In this document: positions 52,403 to 64,000 of the stretch, piece by piece
Layout: each line of letters opens with the position of its first letter
How positions within the stretch are numbered: the first letter of the stretch is position 1
Source of the DNA: Brachypodius melanocephalos
Lineage: Eukaryota; Chordata; Aves; Passeriformes; Pycnonotidae
Length of the DNA stretch: 64,000 nt
Direction of reading: 5' to 3'
Assembly: GCA_013398615.1 (NCBI GenBank)
Contig: VZSR01000479.1
Span: 3,360,740-3,424,739 of the forward strand
The notes under the pieces: model-generated
Databases searched by the model: none
The model's input: the letters and a program-made list of their open reading frames with translations, nothing else
Told to the model about the DNA's origin: nothing
Position numbers and translations under genes: made by a program

Positions 52403-54616
52403 TGCAGTGAGGGGCTGCAGGGGCAATGTTGTCACAGGGTGGGCAAATCCCATTCTCCAGCAGGCAGCTCCCACTGCCTGACAGAGCATGGCTCTGACAG
52501 TCTCTGCCATGGAGAGCTGGGTTTCTTTATGATGTACAATTGGCACAATAAATCCTCAGGGTCTGGAATGGTAGGACAAGGCATTAAGATTTGTTTTCTC
52601 CTCACTGTTCTTTATGTGCTCAGTATGCTAAAGCGTAGATGGAGACAAATCCCCAGAATCAGCCAGACACATCCATGGGAAGGAACTTTACCCGGCAGCT
52701 TTGGTGAAGAAGCTTCCAGTTCTGATCTAGGCTGACATTAACTGCACTTTGGAAATTAGTGTGAAAGTCACTGTTTGATATCTGTGTGTCACCTTTGAAT
52801 ACCTCAGTTGATTGTTTCTCCTTCTGCACGAGGAAATTTTCTGCTTTTGTTGCCACCCCTTTCACAAGAGCAACTTTAATTCCTCACACCATCTTCTACC
52901 ACCAAACCTGAGCACCCTCCCCTGCACATCCTTCCTTCTGGGACTGCACCACCTGGAAGGATCAGATAGAATGAGCTCAGGGAAGGGAAAGATGCAAGCG
53001 GACTATAGAGTGAGGCTGTGAACTTGGTGTGCTAGCCACAAGCAGGAGCTGACCAATAAAGAAACCCTTACACTTTATCACCTTTTAAAGTATACGGAGG
53101 GATGTCAAAACAATTGCTTTCAGTGACTGATTTCAGGCAGTCATTAGTCACACTTTTCAGTGACTGAGGAATTGTGGTTCCTTTTAAGTGAGTCAATGGT
53201 GCCCTGGATCATTATTGTAGTACAAGGCAGGTATCCCCTTCCCTTCATGGAGAGATTTGAAATACAATGTCTTGTGCACAATTGAAGAGGTGGAAGACAC
53301 AGACCTGAATGCTTCCAACAAAAGTTAATAGCAAACCTGCATAACACACACAGAGGGGGGCTCCGTGGCATCCACACAGAGGAGCTCGTTTGAGCCAGCA
53401 AGCTGGACTCCAAGGCTGTTGAACCAGCTGGCAATATTGATGTGATTAACAATGATTTGATTTGGAAATCAATGGGAAGGAGGTTGTTTGGTTGCTTTGT
53501 CCAATTTAGTCCCTGAAATACTGGCTTCAATACAGGGAGAAATGCAGCCGAAGCCGGAAGGGGATTTTGGGCAGGGGTGGAGTGGGGTGTGTTTGTTATT
53601 TTATCAGACATCCGTCTGGATTCTAGCTGGGGAAAACTTGAGCATTCAATCAAATATTTTATGTCTGTCTATAACAACCCGAACAAAGGAACAGCTGACA
53701 GCCCATGATAACTTACAGACAGAGCAATTTCTATGACTCTCGTGACTGCATTTTCCCTATCTACGTGCAAGACTTCCTAATAGTTATGTGGGGTTTGTTG
53801 CAGTTTAGCTGCTAATGAAATACTGAAATAATGAAATAATGAATTTAGAGGAAAGCCAACACAAACACTAAGTCTTTAAGAGAAATATTAAGAAGCCATT
53901 CTCCTGGGTCACAGGGCAAACAGGCTGCATACACACAGCCATTAAATATTGCCAGGTGTTAGATTTTGGGTTTATATTCTAACTCGAGGAGCAGTGATAA
54001 TTCATCACATATAGTTTGAATTAGAAAGGAGAGAAGCATTTTTAAATTTTAGTCACATTAAATTGTCCTCTCCACTTCAGCTCCAGAGAGATGCTTCTGC
54101 CAATAACTCCTGGGAGCAGTGCGAAAACCCCTGGATAAAAGTTTTGTGATGTGGTCTGGGGAGCAAACTAGTAAGCAATAGATAAATTGTCTCTCCTGAC
54201 ATTATTATGTGTTTTTAAATGCATTAAAAGCTCAGTGATGATCTCCCAGACCACATATAAACTTCTCATACTGACATATTACTTTTGCTAAGTAGCCACT
54301 TGCTCCATAGAAACTGCTATAAAATACCACACAGGGAGAAGCAGTAAGTGTCACACCAGAGGGAAAGGCTTGTTATCTTAGTATTGCCCTTGGGAAACAG
54401 AACCCCCTTTCAAATCAGCAGCTTTGTCAGTTATGATGTAATTATTTCATTATTCACTGTGGGAAAATGAGGTTTTTCCAACCCCCCGCCATCCAACAGG
54501 TTACTCAAACTCCCATGAAATGCTTGGTCTCTGCATTAAATTATTTTGGAGCTGTAAGACTCTCCCTGGCTTGAACAAGTTTAGATGCTAATGCTCAGGC
54601 TTCTGTAAGTGAAGGA

Positions 54617-54654
54617 AGTCCATGGAATATAGGAGAGTCCATGGAATACAGGAG
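54617..54654. repeat. 19-base tandem duplication
   Basis: AGTCCATGGAATATAGGAG is followed immediately by AGTCCATGGAATACAGGAG, with one difference. Confidence 0.88.
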
Positions 54655-56964
54655 CAGGAGAGCCCTGCCCGTGTGCAGATCCTTCCCACAGCCACAATGG
54701 GCACTGGCTGCCAGGGCTGCAGGGCAGGGACCAGGAGATTTGCAACAGCAGACAGAGCTGGTTGCTGATCCCCATCCTCACAGCCTCCAAGGCTGTACAT
54801 CTCTTCAGGTACAAATGGAGGTGCTGGAGGATGGGTGAGTTCTGCTGGGCAGAAAGCTGAGAACTGGCTCAACAGTGAGCAGTACTGCCCATTTCTGACT
54901 GGAGCCACTGACAATCCTGGATACCCTCTGGTGACACTGCTCACAAATATCCCTTGGCCACCCTTAGGACCATCCTCTCCATAGAAGTTTTTCTCCCTAA
55001 AGACTAAAATTTCTATCTTCTCAGAAAGGTGTCACCTTTCTGATCCAGTTCCTGACCTGATAGGAAGAAAGTACCTCCTTTTGAGAAAGGAAATCCCATC
55101 TGCAAGATTTTCACCACAGTTTCAGCATGTCTGTGTAGGCCTGGACTCCTCTGACAGAAGAGTTTCATCAGCTGAAGGTGCCTCAGTTCGTTTAAGAACT
55201 GGGACCTCTGCAGTTCTGCTTTCTGTGCCAAAACATGTTTTCCCTTCAAAGAGTGCAGGAAAATTGAAGTAGCTATGGACCAAAAGAAGTGTCAAAATAT
55301 CATCTTATGGAAGATATGCTGCTGATTAGAGCAGATTAACACATTCTGCATACAAAAAGCACTGAATGGAAACATTCTCTGTATTTGAACACTAGGCAAT
55401 ACTAATATAATCCAAAGAAAAGCAGGAGAAGAGTCCTGCAGTGAAAAATGTCATCAGCAGTGAGGCTCAGCCCAGACTGCAGCAGTTGCCAAGTGAAAAC
55501 GATCAGAGCAGTTTGGGCTGTGATCACCTTACACTTTGTAGGCTTTTCACTGACCCTTTTTCTGCAGCTGAATTTCTCATGCATTAGACAATTTAAGTAG
55601 TGATTCAATTCACTGCAATCTCCTCCTGAGTCATTACTGGAGCAACTCTTATACAAAGGTAAAGCATTTTAAACAAATAGCTCTACCTTGCCTGAGATGG
55701 GTTGCAAATCCCAGCTGGTCACAACTAGACATTCAGACAAAAGGGATTTCAATTCTCACAGGTGAGATCCATTAACATCCACTGATGCATTTTATTTCAG
55801 TAATTCAGTGTTATCTTTCAGCCTCTTTGTGAAAGCATTCAGTGAGACTCTACCTTTTTATCATATATTTGTAATATTTTCTCATTTACTCAGATAAAAA
55901 AGACCTTGAACATTTGGGCAGCAGCCATAGCTTTCCAGATGAAAAAACAAATAGCTTTACCATTAAAATTACTAACTAATTTGAGCAGTTCTTCAGTAAC
56001 AGCAGAAGAGGAGACTACTCTCTCTCCCATGAGTGAAGAAGCAGTTTTGGTGCTTCTGTGCATTGTGGAAAGGCAGCTCTACCCACAGGAGGGCAGTGCT
56101 AGATCAACTGTTTCTATTTCTGTAATATGCTCTCCCAGCACAGCACCTGAAGAGCTGCCTCTTTCTCTCTTACATTATCATTGTGTATGGAGAGTGGCAG
56201 ACACAGTACCAGCCCTCACAGCACTCCATGGTGACAGGGTTTTTCACTCTCTGTCCAGCCTGAGCCAGATAAAAGCTTTGCTTAGCTGCAGTGCTGCCCC
56301 ACAGGTCTGTACTTGTAGGAATGCTCAGTGCTGGGTCAGGGTTCTGCCCTGGAGACAATTGGTTTGGTATTAAGCCCAGCAGCCACCTAGACTTCTACCT
56401 TTAATTCCAACACCATTATAGACTAATCCCACCAGTGCCTGTACAGCAGTAGCTGAGCCAAATCCAAACTGTGTGTGTGAAATAGACACAGAGACTTGGC
56501 TTGCTTAATATTAGTATTTTTACCCTGTTGTTTGTACCAACATCAGCAGTGTTGACAAAAAGAAGGCAGTGCATTTTGATAAATCGGAAGAGTTGTGTTT
56601 GGCTTCCCAAGCAGCTCTGCAGGCAGCTTCACAAAAGGGACTGACACGCTCCTGCAAACCAGGAGTCCTCAGGGAAGCTGGAAGAAGATGAAGCAAATGT
56701 TTCTCAGGTTCAGCTCAGCAATCTTCTGTGCAAACAGACAATTCCTGAAGCAAAGGCAACCACAGAACTATTTTGACTAAATAAGCCTGGGATCACTGAA
56801 TCTTTCTCCTTGCCGAGTTCTAGAAAGGTATGTGAAAAAATGCCCAGTGCCAGTCAGTAAAAGTAACAGTTTTCAGAACACCTCCTTTTTAACGTTACCC
56901 CTTGTTCCACTACACCCATAAATTCTTTGCTAAATTTAGTATTTTTTAAAGTAAAATCATGAAA

Positions 56965-57880
56965 ACATAGAATGTTTTGTGTCGAAAGGGACCTTAAAGA
57001 TCATCCAGTTCTAACCCCCTGCCATGGGCAGGGACACCTTCCACTATCCCAGGTTGCTCAAGGCCCCATCCAGCCTGGCCTTGAACACTTCCAGGATGGG
57101 GCAGCCACAGCTTCTCTGGGCAATCTGTGCCAGGGCCTCACCACCCTCAGACAGAGAAATTTCTTCCTAACATCTAATCTAACCCTACTGTCTTTCAGTT
57201 TAAAGCCATTTCCCTTTTTCTATCACTCTATGCCCTTGTCCAAATCCCTCTCCAACTCTCCTGAAGCCCTTTTAGGAACTGAAAGGTGAACTAAGGTCTC
57301 CCTGGAGCCTTCTCTTCTCCAGGTTGAACATTCCCAGCTTTCCCAACCTGTGTCCATAGCAGAGGTTCTCCAGGCCTCAGACGATCTTTGCGGCCTCCTC
57401 TGAACCCAGTAAGTCCATGGTCCTCCTCATGATGGGGACCCCAGAGCTGGATACAGCAGGCCAGGTGGGGTGTGACAAAAGTGGAGCAAAGGGGCAGAAT
57501 TTCCCCTCATCTGCTGCCACTGTGCTTGTGATGTAGCCCAGGACACATTTGGCTTTCTGGGCCAAGTGAATGTTGCTGGGCCACGTTAAGCTCGTCAAAC
57601 CACACTCCTAAGTCTTTCACCTCAGCTCTCAATCTAATTCATCCAGCCTGTGCTTATGCTTGGGATTGCTGTGGACATGCAGGACCTTCCCTTTGGCCCC
57701 GTTGAAGGCCATGAGGTTCTCACAGCACCTCTCCGGCCTGTCAAGGTCCCTCTGGCTGCCATCCCTTCCCTCCAGCTTGTGCACAGCCCCACACAGCTCA
57801 GAGACTCGCTGAGGGTGCCCTCAATCCCCCTGTTCCTAACAAACCTGTTAAACAGCACCAAGGTCGACACAGCCTCCCGA
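56965..57880 (-). mobile_element. CR1 retrotransposon, antisense, with decayed reverse-transcriptase segment
   Basis: Read on the minus strand, this is a CR1 copy truncated at its 5' end. The 3' tail lies at the left: GGGACCTTAAAGATCATCCA, CCATGGGCAGGGACACCTTC, CAAGGCCCCATCCAGCCTGG and AATTTCTTCCTAACATCTAA as read on the plus strand. Further right, minus-strand translation gives LFNRFV...GIEGTLSE, matching the LFN.F...GIE.TLSKFADD block of CR1 reverse transcriptase. The sequence after it is frameshifted and the FADD active site is not intact. It is inactive and much longer than the other CR1 pieces here. Confidence 0.9.
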
Positions 57881-57939
57881 AGACGCCACACCTCCTCCAC
57901 AATTCCCAATATTACAATTCCTGGCTAAGGTTCCTTCTC

Positions 57940-58260
57940 TGTTTCCCGCTCCCCAGAAAGCCCGGCAGGCCCTCAGCAGCCTGTCCCTGTCAATGCCCGC
58001 TGTCCCCCGGGCCCGCTTTCCCTTGGCGTGCTGGGAGAGGAGGCCGATTAACCCGGGATCGCATTCCCGGGCACAGGGATCGCCGATCGCTTCCCCGCGA
58101 CGCTCCTGCCCTCTCCCGGGCAAAGGGAGCCCAGCACCGTCCCTGCTATTCGGGGAACCGGGAAAAATCCCCGAAAATTCCCAGCCCGGCTGGCTCTGCC
58201 CGCTCCCCCCACGCCGGGACACTGCAGCGACACAGATAAATGGCAACACACAGATCCGCC
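57940..58260. promoter_or_regulatory. CpG-rich block, candidate promoter
   Basis: This roughly 320-base stretch is strongly G+C-rich with many CpGs (cccgggcccgc, ttaacccgggatcgc, gatcgccgatcgc, ccccgcgacgctc, cacgccgggac), in sharp contrast to the AT-rich, CpG-poor surroundings. It holds two NF-kappaB-like sequences: GGGAAAAATCCCC, and GGGAATTTTC on the minus strand at ccccgaaaattccc. Such an island usually marks a promoter. The gene and direction are unknown. A GC-rich repeat remnant next to the CR1 is the alternative. Confidence 0.5.
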
Positions 58261-61200
58261 GAGGCTCCTGTAAATATTTGGTTTGCTGAAGTAAATACGC
58301 ACGTTTTCAGGCTCTCTTGAAGAGCTTGCATCAGAGAACTTAGCTTTATCTCAAGATTTCTCAGACCTCAAACTGAGTTTATGTGAGCTGGTTTTATTTA
58401 GCAGAAGCTCAGAGAACTCGTGGGGGGTTTATTCCCTTTTCCCTGCGGATGTGAGCTTCATGATTAAGGAGAAAATCACTCAAGGAAAGAAAAATCAAAG
58501 TGGAAAGACCAGAGCTTGTCATATGTCTAACTAGGGAGGAGTAGTGAAACATTAAACACTCACTAAGAAATGTACAGAGATTTCAAAGTTACCAGCACAC
58601 CAGATTTACCTCTCCTAGAGAGAACCTATGAAGTGATAAGAGTGTAGTGGGGCTTCAAACTCTTAATCTATTTAATTAGGTATGTTGGAAACATCACACT
58701 ATATCTGAATAAAAGCAGACAGATGGGTAACAGACAGATTTTTAAATGCTCCTAGGAATATTTGCACATTTTTTCAGTGCAGGATATCCTTCAAGAGCCG
58801 TCCGGGCAGCTCCATGCTGCCATCAGTGCCACAGGTAGGGTAACGTGAGCAGCCACAAGCTGCTCTGGCAGCAACAGCAACACTGAGGGAATGCTGGGGA
58901 CTTGTAATAATTCAATGGTTCCTTTAAGCTTTGCTTTTGAAAACAGCTTTCATAAATTGTAGCTCATGTTAATCCCTTCCTATTGTGAGCTGTTATTAGA
59001 ATGTGCTTCCATGTTTTCAATAGTGGGGGGAAATTTTTTTTCCAGTGGAAAACTATAGAACAAACCAAACCTTGTTGGTTCTTTTCCAGATTTCTTCCCA
59101 TGAGAATTTTGTGGCTAAATGCACTGACTTGCTGAAGAGTTAGATCTACCTATCTCTTCTTTTCTTAAAAAGTGGCTGAGAAAATTCCAAGGAAAATGAA
59201 ACCCAAAGTAAAGTCTATTGCCATCTTCAAGTTAATTTATATAGAGTACAAATCCTCCTGAAGCAGATTAACAAAAAATCATTCCCCATCTTTGGCCTGC
59301 TAATTGTGTTCAATTTGTCCTACTACTGAAAGAAGCCAATTTGATTTTAAAACCAACAAGTAAAACAGAAAAGCATAACTAGGTGTGCTAGAGCTTCTAA
59401 CAAGTCTTCTTGGCTGCCTCTATGCAAACTGTAGATAATATTTCTTCTGAAGCTTTGTCTCGTGGTCCAACTGCCTCTGCCCAGTGTCCTCAAGTAGATG
59501 GTGCTAATGCTATTTTAGTCCACAGTTGGACACTCATCCTGCCATTCAGCACATGGATAACAACACAGTGAAACCCTGTGTGCCTGCATGATGCACAAGG
59601 CACTTCCCAAAAAAAGCACAAGAACTTTAATCTCGAGACTGACCAAGAAGTTCTATGCAAAGAATCAGTGGAGGAGAGGCAGATATGACTGGATGATGTC
59701 TCTGCAGCCCTGTCTCTTCAGCCTCTTCCATGCTGTGCTGGCTTATAAAGGACCTCACTGGCACTATGTGACCTCAGCTCTCAGCTTTCCTAAACTTTCA
59801 CCTCCATGCCAAAAGAATACAGGGCTGCCCCTGCCACACATCCTTTGCTGTGTGGTTGCACCATGAAAGTTTTACAACATAAAGCTGCTCAAGTTTAGAT
59901 CCAGCCCTGAACCCAAGCCCTGCATCTTCTTGATCCTCATAATGCCTTTAATCACATAGCAAGGGCTGGACTAGAGGATTCCTTAAGATCCCACACTGTC
60001 TTATTTTCTTTGGTACTTCTAATTTGTTATTGTATCAGAAACTTCACACTCCAGTACAGAATTCCAGCCCTTTTGGCAGCTTTTTCCAAGTTCCATTAGA
60101 GCTTCACAACCCTAAATAAAGTGTAGTTGGTTTGGTGCAGTCTGCAAAGTTCTAGAATTTAATTTCCTCTTCTTTGCAGAAGTGCAATTTCCCTTCTAGA
60201 GCCCTGTCTAACAGGCAGATATTCTTATCTGTCCCTGTACTGCCTTATCTGGTTACATCAATAAAAAAGGCAGATGGATCCAGCACTGGAAGTCCATGGT
60301 ACCTGGAGGAGAGAGGAGACAATGTCAGTCCTCCAAAACACAGAATGAGAGGGTGAGAGGGTGCTGAATGCTTCACATCCTTTGCCTGTTTTCTCTCAGA
60401 TGTATTGAGAGATGTGATCAGTTCAAAGGGTTTTATAAGACAGAATAAAGAAACACAAAAATCTTCTTTGAATACCTTGAAAACACCTCCTCATTAGAAC
60501 CTACTGTGAGGCAGTTCCAGAAGTGAACATTTCACCACGTGAGACAGGAGTAATCAGACAAAAGGTGCCAATGCTCAGTTATACAAGCCTGTGGCACCTG
60601 AAGAAAGTGTCTGCACACATCTCAGACATCTTCCAGTAGCTTCAAACCTGTTCAGAAAATAGGAAAAACAAAAACTCAAGAGTGATGGGGCAGTCAGTCA
60701 CCTCCAGCAGACAAAAATCCTGTCACTAGGAGCAAGCTTCCCTGCTGCAGCACTGGGAACTGCCTAGAAAAATCCCTTGCTGTTACAGCAGTAATTATAT
60801 AAATCCTTTTGATGCATTTGTGTCAAAACCATTGATCAAGAAACAGTATTAATTAGACCTAATCCACATTTTGGAGGCACCAGAAGGTATCAGCATGGCT
60901 CAAGGGGTTTAGGGCAGCAGACTGTATGTTTCAGCAAAGCTTCCCTAATTTTGTCCTCATGATTTTGAAGGTGTAAAGGCAGAGAGGAAAGGAAGAGGGA
61001 AGAAAACAAAACAAAACAAAAAAATTAGCAGATTTGCAAATTTAACCTTTCCAAGGTGAGTTGTGTGGAAGGTTAAATACTACTGTGGCTGTGCCTAGGC
61101 AAACTGAGTACCCTGTGAATGTTTGTGCCTTCGAGAAAGAACATTGAAATATCATGGAGGTACCAAAGAAACCAACTACAAGCACACCTATTTGTTTCTC

Positions 61201-63155
61201 TCGGAGCAGACAGACACCAGGCAATTAATGGGCAAAGGGCTAAATGAACCCCCTGAGTTATTTACTGCAGGAAGGTGAAGTCTGAGATCCTTGGCACTGC
61301 TCCAGCCTTGTGCCAGCACAACTGGTTGCCCTGTCCCTCCCGTAAAATGCAGTGGCTGCAAGACAGAGTGGGAGGCAGGCACAGACAGGAGGGAGGGGCT
61401 GGCACTTGGAAAGTGCTCTGAAGAGTTAAAGCAACCAGAGGAATCTTAAACAAAAACAAAACAAAACAACAAAAAAGCACTAAGCAGCAGCCCGTACAAC
61501 AAAAATGCATTTCCAAAATTAATGAGATTTTGATAACCTCCCCCCTTTAAAAATGGGATATTTCAATTTTAAAATATACAAAGACTAAAATCTTCATAAA
61601 TATCCTATTAAGAAACTTCTGATGCTGTTTTAGATTTTCCATTGAAATACAGTGCACGGAGGTTGCCATAGCTACAAGCAACTTTTTAAATAACTGTTTT
61701 TCGTCAGAGCAGCTGCAGTATCCTACAGAAATGAAGATGAAGTGAGGAAGCTGGAAGGAGTCTGACCAAATTCAAGTTCCTAATCAAACGACTCCAAGGT
61801 TTTCAAAAACTCAGCTTAGGAACTTTTAATAAGGGTTCTGGTATTTAGAGAAAATACTGCTCTTTGTTATTTGACAGGACACCAGGAAATGCTGTCAGCA
61901 GTGCTGGAAATCTCAGTCAAGAGAAGAGCTTTGTTTTCATGCTGGAAAACATAAAAATTTCCCCTGCTAAGGCTCAGCCTGGTACAAGTCTCCAGGCACC
62001 AAGGGATGTGCCACAGCCTCAGCTTTCTCTGCAGGGCTTTCTGAATGAACTGCTTGACTGGCAGCAGTGGGCCTAAAAATGCCCCAAGAGCCACAGATTT
62101 CTGTACCCAGGAAAAGCTCTTCCTTGCCTGAGTTTGTACAGGAAAACCCAGAACAGAGGAAATGTGAAAAACAAGTGAAGCTGTAAAACACTGGCAGGAG
62201 GCTTTTGAGGAGAGGCTGTGATTTAGGTGGTCCTGCCTCCAACCGTGTTCAGTGCTCACTGGGCATCAGGAGGCTGTTTCTTCTGTAGGGTCTCTCCCTG
62301 GCTTGAATAGGCAGGGCAATGTTCTGTGCAATAGCGTGAGCAGAAAATAAACATTTTTGCACCGAGGGCACCTCTTTGGGGGAGGCCTAATCTAAGGACA
62401 ACACCAAGAGCCTCCTTTCAACCTGTATTATTAACTATGGCAAAAGTCCTACAAAACTTCCAATAAAATAATTTTGTGCCCTCAGGCAAGTACATCCCTG
62501 CGTCCCAGTCCATAAAACAAAAAATAAATAAAGAATAAAATTTCTCAGAGGAATACCAAGAGATCTAACTCCACCAAAACAGTAATTGATTTGCTGTCTA
62601 TGGAAGGTGGAAATGCTTGGCTGGGTTTGGGTGTTTTTCTAAACAACAAACTAATGATCATTATTAATGACACTATTATGGATCTGAAAAAAATCATCTC
62701 AGTGATTACTGGTTTTGTGCACATTTATTCATTTATCTCAGAGGTACCTCCACAGCACAGTGGAAGTGCTTCCTCATGCTAGGGTGGAGATGCTGGAAGG
62801 TTTGTGCTGCTCTGCCATCACCTGCACAGCAGAGGAGTTTACAGGCAAGCAACAGACATTAATCCTGTTAATAATAAGGATTAGTAATTAATTCTTAACT
62901 AATGTTAAGACAAATCTTCTGGACAAGGTAATTTTATTTCGAATGTGATTCAAAATTCCCTTCACATCTTGAAATGAAACAGCTTCCTTTCCCAATGACG
63001 GTACACTTGTTTGCTCCCAAAATTCTTCTGGGGTAAAAGACAAAGGAAAACAAAGAGGAATAAAGTCAGAAAAAAACTTTAAATAAAAGTTAGAAAAATG
63101 GGAAAAAAAGCTATCATGTCAGATTCTTCTAACAAGTTACATTTTTTTTTTTTAC
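58261..63155. other. Intergenic DNA, no gene recognised
   Basis: Single-copy AT-rich DNA with A-rich simple runs (aaaacaaaacaaaacaaaaa near 61008 and a similar run near 61449). No exon, RNA gene or large repeat was recognised on either strand. Confidence 0.55.
61662..61682. promoter_or_regulatory. X-box-like inverted repeat (possible RFX site)
   Basis: GTTGCCATAGCTACAAGCAAC has perfect 5-base arms (GTTGC/GCAAC). GTTGCCATAGCTAC is one base from the RFX X-box consensus GTNRCC-NN-RGYAAC. It is a single weak motif, so chance is likely. Confidence 0.2.
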
Positions 63156-63162
63156 AAATACT

Positions 63163-63305
63163 CAAGGAAGTGTTCAAGGCCAGGGTGGATGGGGCTTGGA
63201 GCATTCTGGTCTAGTGGAAGGTGGCCCTGCCCATGGCAGGTGGCTGGAAATGGATGATTTTTCAGATTCCTTCCAAACCAAACCATTCCATGATTCTATG
63301 ATTCA
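63163..63305 (+). repeat. CR1 retrotransposon 3' tail, sense orientation
   Basis: The tail reads AAGTGTTCAAGGCCAGGGTG, GATGGGGCTTGGAGCATTCT, CTAGTGGAAGGTGGCCCTGC, TTCCTTCCAAACCAAACC and a terminal ATGATTCTATGATTCAT. It is heavily 5'-truncated. Confidence 0.9.
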
Positions 63306-64000
63306 TAGGTACTGAGGCAGTTTAAGTACTATCTTTAGCACAGAATAGAAATTTTTTTAAAAAAAAAGGTGGGAAGTTCCCTCATTTTAGAAATTAGATT
63401 GTTCATGGCAGGCAGAAACATCTCAGTCACTCAGTGAGATCCTGGCACCAGACTGTTCAGCTGGCTTTGGCCAACATCCCTCTCCACATTGGCAGTAAGT
63501 GATCAGAAAGTAGAAAAAAAGAATGGTTACCAGAAAGACAACCCAGTAAATATCTTTTATAACGTAAGTTATTAAAATTTCACTTTGCCAGCATGAAAAT
63601 AGGCCAGCACAAGAGAGTGAGGAAGGGATGCCAATGAACAGAATTCTGTACTGGCATGCATATATCCTGTCAAAGGGTCAGACCTCCCTGTATATCTTTA
63701 GGCATTAACTTTTCTGATGTAGAGATTTTTTTCAAGGAAAGAAACAGAAGATAAAGCACAACCTGCTGTATGTTTTGGCTGCCAGAAAAACAGATTGTGA
63801 GTCATTCCAAGCCACTGATCTTCGTCAGCATATTGTGACTCCATAGCTTTTCAGCCCTGCTGTTTCTTCCCCAAGGCAGGTGAGAGGCTTGTCAAAGCCG
63901 TAGAGGCACACTCACACTCACAGGGAAGTGCTGTTTCTCTCAACTGTGCAGACATCAGGATTACTGAACCCAACATAAACTCATCATTTTCCTGAAAGGA
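63306..64000. other. Intergenic DNA to window end, nothing recognised
   Basis: AT-rich single-copy sequence with a short A-run at about 63359-63367. No gene or repeat was recognised. Confidence 0.55.

Larger units (their letters stand above)
39161..56964. other. Intergenic DNA downstream of ATP10B, no protein gene recognised
   Basis: About 18 kb without a recognisable coding exon, RNA gene or large repeat on either strand. Open frames up to 169 codons occur (for example 53144-53653 on the minus strand and 55906-56373 on the plus strand), but they look like chance frames without family similarity. The content seen is small tandem repeats and a few homopolymer runs, including T23 at 45486-45508. 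Unspliced or non-coding transcripts cannot be excluded. Confidence 0.6.

Noticed and set aside
53144..53653. 169-codon open frame on the minus strand
   Set aside because: It has no recognisable domain, start context or splice partners, and overlapping open frames on the other strand show that this segment is simply low in stop codons.
54858..54866. TGAGAACTG, the start of the miR-146a sequence
   Set aside because: The bases that follow (gctcaacag) do not match the mature microRNA and no hairpin partner is present. No full match was found on either strand of the window.
55906..56373. 155-codon open frame on the plus strand
   Set aside because: The translated sequence matches no family I know and composition changes along its length. 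It is treated as a chance frame.
1..64000. Prokaryotic-type systems, CRISPR arrays, tRNA or rRNA genes
   Set aside because: Nothing of this kind was seen. The window is eukaryotic intron and intergenic DNA around one spliced gene.

Overview
The window is vertebrate nuclear DNA, almost certainly from a bird. It holds one recognisable protein gene, spread over about 32 kb as short exons with GT-AG introns. Its interspersed repeats are CR1 retrotransposon ends of the avian type: a GGTCCCxTCCAACCC-like tail followed by ATTCTRTG repeats. The sequence is AT-rich and repeat-poor, and nothing prokaryotic (operons, ribosome binding sites, CRISPR) is present. The species cannot be named from sequence alone.

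Region 1-36,104 (+ strand) carries the 3' nine-tenths of ATP10B, a class-5 P4-ATPase (lipid flippase catalytic subunit). I assembled 20 consecutive coding exons (3677-3881 to 35606-36104). All splice phases agree and there is no frameshift or internal stop. They encode 1,306 residues, from the actuator domain to the natural stop. The first exons (N-terminus, TM1-TM2) lie upstream of base 1, so bases 1-3676 read as intron. The paralogue call rests on ATP10B-like sequence in the variable parts: the EHPPYDVPDSNG loop, the LRRCQSAR and QVAFSSPIEKDV linker, and the SHRRSVSSVTL terminus. ATP10A and ATP10D differ at these places. The catalytic motifs DGET, DKTGT, KGAD, TGDKQET and GDGAND are all present. 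Several normally near-invariant positions are changed: CCR.TPLQK is CCHATPLHK, PISL is PVSL, and FW at the start of TM7 is FI.

The 3' UTR follows (36,105 onward). Poly(A) signals lie at 36,160, 38,305, 38,556 and, with the best GT-rich downstream element, 39,134.

From about 39.2 to 64 kb I see no protein gene. The stretch holds AT-rich intergenic DNA, small tandem duplications, a roughly 0.9 kb antisense CR1 with a decayed reverse-transcriptase segment (56.97-57.88 kb), a CpG-rich block of about 0.3 kb directly beyond it (57.94-58.26 kb), and a short sense CR1 tail (63.16-63.31 kb). In mammals the DNA beyond the ATP10B 3' end leads to the MIR146A host gene, transcribed towards ATP10B. The CpG block could therefore be a promoter for such a transcript, but I did not find the miR-146a sequence here.

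No new multi-gene system is visible. The points most worth a second look are the flippase motif substitutions, the CpG block, and a long open read-through of exon 7 that stops just before a pure 55-A tract.
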